From Acetobacteraceae bacterium (GTDB lineage: Bacteria > Pseudomonadota > Alphaproteobacteria > Acetobacterales > Acetobacteraceae): a stretch of 5,632 nt of DNA. A model generated the notes under the pieces. That model was given only the letters and a program-made list of their open reading frames with translations. It did not search any database and was not told where the DNA came from. Numbering within the stretch: position 1 is the stretch's first letter; each line of letters begins with the position of its first letter. Below, one piece after another: positions 1-5,000 of this stretch. The stretch is taken from NCBI GenBank assembly GCA_030044345.1, contig JASHVY010000373.1:1-5632 (forward strand). The letters run 5' to 3'. Both the position numbers and the translations under genes were made by a program.

Positions 1-30
1 AGCTATCTGGAGAAAGTCGAGCAAGGCTGA
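1..30 (+). CDS. Possible C-terminal end of a plus-strand gene
   Basis: Frame 1 reads SYLEKVEQG and then TGA at 28-30, a helix-like tail that could close a gene lying left of the window and converging on the metF remnant. Nine codons are too few to identify it. The same DNA read on the minus strand is also open (ALLDFLQIA at the edge), so the call is tentative. Confidence 0.25.
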   Translation, partial: SYLEKVEQG

Positions 31-51
31 CCCGCGCGACCCGAAGGACGC

Positions 52-246
52 TCAGGCGGCGGCGGGCGAGACGCGGGGAAGCCGCGGCCGGACGCCGAGG
101 ATATGCGGGATCGCAGAGGTCAGGTGCGGCCGGTTCAGCGTGTAGAATTGGAATTCGTCCAGGCCGGCGCCGAGCAGCTCGTCGCGCTGGAGATCCAGAG
201 CCTGCTGGTCGCTGTCGCCGGAGACGCGCATGCAGCCGGCCAGCAT
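52..246 (-). pseudogene. metF: C-terminal remnant of 5,10-methylenetetrahydrofolate reductase
   Basis: The last 30 or so residues before the TGA at 52-54 include GLDEFQFYTLNRPHLTSAIP and then ILGVRPRL. This closely matches the C-terminus of MetF, where E. coli ends with DFHFYTLNRAEMSYAICHTL and GVRPGL. MetF reduces 5,10-methylene-THF to 5-methyl-THF for methionine synthesis, in the cytosol. Two usually conserved positions have changed (HFYT to QFYT, AICH to AIPH). Upstream of about residue 30 (MLAGCMRVSGDSDQQALDLQ) the resemblance fades, and the frame meets a TGA at 288-286. Only about 60 of the usual roughly 290 residues are possible, and the FAD-binding barrel core is absent. It is therefore a decayed fragment rather than a gene. 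The codons after the stop towards the left edge show no clear continuation. Confidence 0.65.
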
Positions 247-470
247 GTGCGGAAAACCCCGTTGGAACGGTCTCCGTACGGTATCTCATTCCGAGAGGGT
301 TTGTTGTGCACAATTTGGCGCTCGGACGGGCCGCTTTCCGCGCCCCTGGAAGGCATGACGGGAATCTGTTTCCCGTCACCGCTCCCGCTCGGGCTGTCAC
401 AGGCACAGGCGCGATTTCCTGCTAATTCTTAGGCCCGCCCATAGCGACGTTCTCGGTCTGTCCGCTTATG
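247..470. other. Gene-free junction between the metF remnant and tpsB remnant
   Basis: No convincing gene is seen on either strand. Base composition is locally more AT-rich than in the TPS genes (for example around 283-316 and 418-432), as expected for relic or intergenic DNA. It contains a perfect 9-bp hairpin at 356-378, a 10-bp palindrome TTGTGCACAA at 304-313 and an 8-bp palindrome CCGTACGG at 274-281. The open frames here overlap one another and do not resemble proteins I know. Confidence 0.5.
356..378. repeat. Perfect 9-bp inverted repeat (hairpin)
   Basis: TGACGGGAA at 356-364 and TTCCCGTCA at 370-378 are exact reverse complements around the loop TCTGT. No T-tract follows on either strand, so it is not a standard intrinsic terminator. 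It could be a relic terminator downstream of tpsB, an operator, or part of a small repeat element. Confidence 0.6.
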
Positions 471-630
471 CTACAGAAATGGACTGTTCGTTAGTTGCGG
501 CCGTCTCGGTGGAATGTTGGCCCAACCTATTGCCACAATCACCGAAAAACGGGCATCGTAGCCGCAACTGCGCCGGCCACCCTTCAAAATCCGGCGTTGG
601 CAGTGAGGGAAAGCTGCGATGGCTTTTCTG
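471..630 (-). other. Non-homologous tail and breakpoint at the end of tpsB
   Basis: From about base 630 leftwards, the tpsB frame stops resembling a TPS barrel and becomes an Arg/Pro/Cys-containing tail (CQRRILKGGRRSCG, ANIPPRRPQLTNSPFL) before a TAG at 471-473. I could not see barrel-like sequence resuming in the overlapping minus frame that ends at 466. Only about 385 bases separate this point from the metF remnant, too few to hold the missing 150-200 residues. The simplest reading is a deletion or insertion junction near 600-630. The exact breakpoint cannot be set without intact homologues. Confidence 0.6.
493..569. repeat. Nested inverted-repeat, branched-structure element
   Basis: The outer arms AGTTGCGGC (493-501) and GCCGCAACT (561-569) are perfect 9-bp complements. 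Inside them TCGGTG (506-511) pairs with CACCGA (540-545). That inner stem encloses two small hairpins: GTTG-gcc-CAAC (516-526) and ATTG-cca-CAAT (529-539). The result is a four-stem branched fold of 77 bases. It falls in the non-homologous tail of the tpsB remnant, so it may be part of inserted DNA or a small palindromic intergenic element. The pairings are seen directly; the identity is unknown. Confidence 0.45.
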
Positions 631-1778
631 TTGATCTCGGCCGCGCCGGAGAAGACCGTGAATCCCCCGAAATCGAGATTGGTGTTGGTGATCTTGAAAT
701 CGTAGCCGAACGAGATCCCCTGGCGCAGCCAGGGAAGCCGCGGCAGCGGATGCACATAGCGCAGGCTCGCCTGGCCTGAGCGGCCGGTATCGTCGAAGCC
801 GGAGGCGATCTCGGGAACCTGGAGCTCGTAAGAGCCGAAGATGACGAGCTGGTCGCGCCAGGGCAGCGGCGCGCTCCAGCTTATGGCATGCGCGGTGTAG
901 CGGCCCGAGAAGGCGCGCGTGAGCTGATAGGAGAGGATCTGATCGAGCCCCGCGACATTCCCCCAGGTGAAGCCCGCGCCCCATTCGCTCAGGCCCAGGC
1001 TTTGGACGCCTTCATTGTCGTAGGTGCCGTACACGTGCAGCGGCAGCCGGTCCTCCGTCATCAGCGTTGCGTTGGTCGTCCCCATCGCAGCACCCGGGCC
1101 GAGCGTGAGATTGACGGTGCGGAACGGGTTGGCGTTCAGCCAGTCGAGATCCGCCTGCAGCCCTTCCAGCGTGAGCACCTGGCCCGGCACGATCCCGCTC
1201 TCGCGACGGATCAGCGCGGAGGAGAACCAGTGGTTCCCGGTCACGGAGACCGCGCCGACGCGATACTCCACCACCACGATCTGCACCACGCCTGACGAAA
1301 TATTCTGCGGCGGCACGGCGACATCGACGAAGGGCCGGCCATGCGCGCGATACCAGGCGGTGACCGTGGCCGCCGCCGCATCCAGCCCGGCGAGCGTGAG
1401 CGGCTTGCCGAGCGCGGGCACGATTTGCGCGCGGAAATCTGGCTGCTCGAGCAGAGGAAGATCATGGATCGCGATGCCGCCCGGCACGGCGGAGGCGGGC
1501 ACGCCCGCCTTCACCACCGCATTCGGGTTTGCCACGAAGACGAGACCTTTCAGCGCCGGCAGGATCACGCGCTTGGAGGCGGGAAGCGGCGGGGGCGCGG
1601 GCGGCACCGCGAGCGGCGGCGGCGCATGCGCGGGCGGCGGGATCGGCGCGATCCGCTGATAGGCCTGGGCATGCGCCGTGCCGGGCAGCGCCAGCGCCAG
1701 CATGGCGGTAGCCAGCGCGCAGAGGACCCGTGCAATTCTTCCCGCGGCGACGCACGCCATGGAGAAACGGGGAGCCGG

Positions 1779-1874
1779 CTACGTCGCTGACGTGCCGGCA
1801 AGGCCGGCGGGTCCGCGCGAGCGTGATGATCTTGGATCTTTACGCTCTCGCTTCATTTCCTCGATCGATGTCAT
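1779..1874 (-). CDS. Possible 31-codon leader or lost N-terminus in the tpsB frame
   Basis: An ATG at 1874 is preceded by GGGGGA four bases upstream, a better ribosome site than the one at the tpsB ATG. The encoded peptide begins MTSIEEMKRERKDPRSSRSR and ends at TAG 1781-1779. It is in the same frame as tpsB, with only six codons between the TAG and the tpsB ATG. It could be a short translated leader coupled to tpsB, or the original basic N-terminus of tpsB cut off by a nonsense mutation. No relative is recognised, and it could be chance. Confidence 0.25.
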   Translation of the reverse strand: MTSIEEMKRERKDPRSSRSRGPAGLAGTSAT

Positions 1875-1971
1875 GACTTCCCCCGGGCTTCCCCTTGGGC
1901 CTTGGCGGATCGCTCTCCACCGAGGTCCCCGCGAACATATTCGCGGGAACCTCGATTCCGCCAGAAGCCAT
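1840..1971 (-). CDS. Possible 43-residue small ORF, unknown function
   Basis: ATG at 1971 opens a frame ending at TAA 1842-1840. The peptide begins MASGGIEVPANMFAGTSVES and is rich in Pro, Gly and Lys after that. A weak GAG lies about 7-9 bases upstream of the ATG. The 14-bp hairpin lies inside the frame, and its end overlaps the other candidate start at 1874 in a different frame. It has no signal peptide or membrane segment, and I recognise no family. Coding status is doubtful. Confidence 0.15.
   Translation of the reverse strand: MASGGIEVPANMFAGTSVESDPPRPKGKPGGSHDIDRGNEARA
1921..1954 (-). promoter_or_regulatory. 14-bp stem-loop between tpsA and tpsB
   Basis: The arms 1921-1934 (CGAGGTCCCCGCGA) and 1941-1954 (TCGCGGGAACCTCG) pair at 13 of 14 positions around the 6-base loop ACATAT. 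The only non-Watson-Crick position is a wobble or C-A mismatch, depending on the strand read. In the minus-strand transcript it would form a very stable hairpin. No run of T follows it in either direction, so it is not a canonical intrinsic terminator. It may stabilise the tpsA message, weaken read-through into tpsB, or be a small mobile palindrome. The structure is seen directly; the role is unknown. Confidence 0.75.
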
Positions 1972-2023
1972 ATCGATCTCGTCAATCGCAGGATACGCTC
2001 AGGCGCGATCCTTCGGGCCGCTC

Positions 2024-2049
2024 TGCCATCGTCACGTGTGCCATCGTCA
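2024..2049. repeat. 11-bp direct repeat spanning the tpsA stop codon
   Basis: The plus-strand string TGCCATCGTCA occurs at 2024-2034 and again at 2039-2049, 15 bases apart. On the coding strand each copy reads TGACGATGGCA. The first copy supplies the tpsA stop, and the second gives another TGA in the same frame five codons later. It is probably a small tandem duplication that leaves a back-up stop. Confidence 0.7.
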
Positions 2050-5000
2050 TGGGCTGGTATTGCCGCCGCCGATCAGGGGCAACGACGAGGTGCTTGTGGA
2101 ATCGATGATGGAGCCGGGCGAAGCGGCATTGTACCCGACCAGCCCGCCCGCATTATAGACGCCGGTGACGCCTGAGGTTGGACCCTTGTAGGCACTCTCT
2201 GTGATCTCGCCGTCGTTATACCCGACCAGCCCGCCAACGTCGGCGGGGCTGCCTTTGCCGGTGACCGTCCCGGAGGCGTCGGAGTCGCTGATCACGCTGT
2301 TTGAACCGTTGTTGCCGACCAGGCCACCCACGTCGGCGTCATCACCGTCACCGGTGACATTGCCGTTTGCGGTAGCATTTGTGATCGTGCCGTCGTTCAA
2401 GTTCGCCCCGACGAGTCCGCCAACATTGGCGTCAGCACCATTGTCCGTTACATTGCCACTGGCAAGGACGTCTTCGATCGTGCCGCCGCTGTTTTGCCCG
2501 ACGAGCCCGCCGTCCACGCTGCTGGTACCCGTAACGTTTCCGGTCGCATCGGCATCGCTGATGGTGCCCGTGTTGTATCCGGCCAGCCCGCCGACGTTGC
2601 TGCCGGTGCCGCCGGTGACCTTGCCGCTCGCATACGTCGAGTACGGGTAAGACGTCGCCGTGCCCGTGATCTCGCCGCTGTTGTTCCCGACCAGGCCGCC
2701 GACAGCGCTGCCGGCGCCGCCGCTGACATTGCCGGTCGCGTACGAGTCGGTGATCACAGCGTCGTCATTGACGTTGTTGCTGTATCCGACCAGCCCGCCA
2801 ACGTCGCTGTTGCCGCCGCCATTATCGCTGACATTGCCGGTCGCGTAGGAGCCGGTGATTTCATAGTCGTTCTCTCCGACCAGCCCACCCGCATCGCTGC
2901 CGGCACCGCCGGTGACTTTGCCGGTTGCGTGGGAACTGCCGATCGTGCCGCTATTGTTCACCCCGACCAGGCCGCCGACAGCACTGTTGCCGCCGGCTAT
3001 ATCCGTGACGTTGCCGCTTGCCCAGGAATCGCTGATCGCGCCTTCGTCATTCCATCCGACCAGGCCGCCGACATAGCTGTTGGCGCCGCCGGTGACTGCG
3101 CCGGTCGCGTAGGAGTCGCTGATCGCGGCAGCATAATTGTAGCCCACCAGCCCGCCGACGTCGCTGTTGGCTTCCGTGTCCGTCACCTTGCCGGTGGCGT
3201 GGGAATTGCCGATCGAGCCGCCGTCATTGTATCCGACCAGCCCGCCGATCCTGCTGCATCCGTAAGCGTCGCATCCGCTGGCAGTAACCGTGCCCGCCGC
3301 GTAGGAGCCCATGATCGTGCTGTCATTGTAGCCCGCCAGCCCGCCGACCCAGCTATCCTCGCCACCGCTCACCGCGCCGGCTGCGAAGGACCCGCTGACC
3401 GCGCCGGCATTGTATCCAACGAGCCCGCCGTCAATGCTGTCATCGCCGCCATTCACCCGTCCGGCCGCGTGGGAATCCTCGATCGTGCCGACATTGAACC
3501 CAACCAGCCCGCCGGCATCGGCATTGGCGCCGCCGGTAACGGTGCTGGTCGCGAAAGACCCGCTGATCGCGCCCTCATTCTGCCCGACCAGCCCGCCGAC
3601 ATAGGGGAAGGTGAGAGGATCTCCTTGCGTGTCGGACACATTCGCCAGCGCATATGAGCTGTTGATCGTGCCGCCTGCGTCGTTCCACCCGACCAGCCCG
3701 CCGACGGAGCTCCCGGCAGCCGTGCCCGTGACATTCTCGATCGCGAAGGAGTCGCTGATGCCGCCGTCATTGTATCCGACCAGCCCACCGGTATAGCCGA
3801 CGCCACTGGCCGTGCCGACCGCAAAGGAGTTCTCGATCGTGCCGACATTAATCCCGACGAGTCCGCCGTCAGCGCTGCATGTATAGGTGCCGCATCCGGC
3901 GGCGCCAACCGTGCCGGTGGCATAGGCGTCCATAATCACGCCGGCGTTGACCCCGGCCAGCCCGCCGACATAGCTGTCGTCGCTGCCACTCACATTTCCG
4001 ATCTCGTAGGAATCTGTGATCGTGCCGGAATTGTTGAGCCCGACCAGCCCACCGACATAGCTGCCGTCGCCGCCGGTGACCGTGCCGATGGCATAGGCGC
4101 CTGTGATCATGCCGTAATTGTTGAGCCCGACCAGCCCGCCGACCGTGCCTCCGCTGCCGCCGCTTACCTTTCCACTCGCATCGGAGTTTGTGATCGTGCC
4201 GGCGTTGTTGAATCCGACCAGCCCGCCGACTTCGGCGCCGTCGAGCGTATTCGTGATCGTTCCGGATGCGGAGGAATCCGCAATCGTGCCGCCGTTGATC
4301 CCGACCAGGCCGCCGGCATCGATGCCACCATTCACATTTTCTTTGGTTACGGAGGCATTCATGATCGTGCCGTAGTTCACCGCGACCAGCCCGCCGACAA
4401 CATTGTCGTTGCCGCCGGTGACCGATTCGTCGGCGAGGGCAAGGTTCTCGACCACGCCGTTACTGCCGATCTGGCCGAACAGGCCAACGTAAGGGCCGGC
4501 ACTGTCGTCGATCGTCAGGTTCTTGATGGTGTTGCCGAGGCCGTTGAAGGTACCAGCGAAATTCGCGATCAGTGGCGCCGTATATGTCGTGCCGCCGGCG
4601 TTGAGATTATCCGCGAGCGCGTAGTCACCGCTCGATCCCACAGCCTGCAGCTCGGGGACGGTCCAGATCAGCGTGTAGGGATTGTCGTTGATGGTGAGCG
4701 CGCCATCGCCCTGGGTGGTGAACTGGATGTCGCCGAGTGGTCCGAAGTTCAGTGCGCCGGTGCCGCTGCTGGTGCCACCGATATCGTTGTTGGTGACGAT
4801 ATCGAGCGTGCCGTCGCCGGTCGCGGTGATGGAGGCATCGACATTGACGCTGTGATAGGCATCGAGTGTCAGCGTCGCCGTGCTGGTCCAGGTGATCGCG
4901 TAATCGATGTTGATGTCACCCGGACCGGAGGTTTGCTGGCCGGGACCCGATGTGCCGCTCGCGGTGGTCTCGAGGGTGACGCCGGTGCCACCGTTCAGGC

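Larger units (their letters stand above)
471..1760 (-). pseudogene. TpsB outer-membrane transporter (ShlB/FhaC/HecB family), 3'-truncated
   Basis: The 429-residue frame encodes the N-terminal two-thirds of a two-partner secretion transporter. Residues 1-31 are a signal peptide with cleavage after TAHA. Residues 36-60 are a proline-rich linker. Residues about 70-168 resemble the first POTRA domain, with AWYRAHGRPFVDVAVPPQNI near residues 135-154. Residues about 169-240 form the second POTRA domain (VGAVSVTGNHWFSSALIRR and LDWLNANPFRTVNLTLGPG). The barrel starts near 241 (LHVYGTYDNEGVQSLGLSEW, WSAPLPWRDQLVIFGSYEL). Family members usually have about 550-600 residues. Recognisable sequence ends at about residue 377 (near base 630), after FGGFTVFSGAAEIN. 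The last 50 residues do not look like barrel strands, and the conserved VRGY-type motif of the L6 loop is missing. The start ATG at 1760 lacks a convincing ribosome site, and a TAG lies seven codons upstream in the same frame. Family assignment is confident; loss of function is inferred. Confidence 0.85.
1761..2046 (-). other. tpsA-tpsB intergenic region
   Basis: This 286-base gap follows the tpsA stop and precedes the tpsB start. In transcription order it contains a second in-frame TGA 15 bases after the tpsA stop, a 14-base-pair hairpin at 1921-1954, a GGGGGA ribosome-site-like string followed by ATG at 1874, and a TAG at 1781-1779 in the tpsB frame. I see no convincing promoter, so tpsB was probably transcribed with tpsA or from a promoter I cannot recognise. 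Confidence 0.6.

Noticed and set aside
103..432. Plus-strand frame of 109 codons across the metF remnant
   Set aside because: The metF match is on the opposite strand, and this translation resembles no protein I know.
1024..1659. Plus-strand frame of 211 codons opposite tpsB
   Set aside because: It is antisense to clearly conserved POTRA and barrel-start sequence; its Ala/Gly/Ser-rich translation is a shadow of the high-GC coding strand.
1957..1985. TTGACG on the minus strand as a -35 box for tpsB
   Set aside because: The hexamer 17 bases downstream is GGCGGA, which is not a -10 box, and no alternative -10 at suitable spacing is seen.
2494..3657. Long plus-strand open frame of 387 codons antisense to the GLUG array
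   Set aside because: It mirrors the repeat period of the minus-strand gene and gives a repetitive Ala/Asp/Arg-rich translation without any recognisable fold. High GC and the repeated codons keep the antisense frame open.
3600..4100. Asp/Gly-rich loops such as GGDDS and SGSDDSY as RTX calcium-binding nonapeptides
   Set aside because: The GGxGxDxUx pattern with nine-residue periodicity is absent. The period is about 30 residues with the GLUG pattern.
2098..4491. Regularly spaced plus-strand strings that could suggest a CRISPR array
   Set aside because: Spacing varies in multiples of three, copies are diverged, and the whole stretch is one open protein frame with conserved amino acids. It is a protein repeat.
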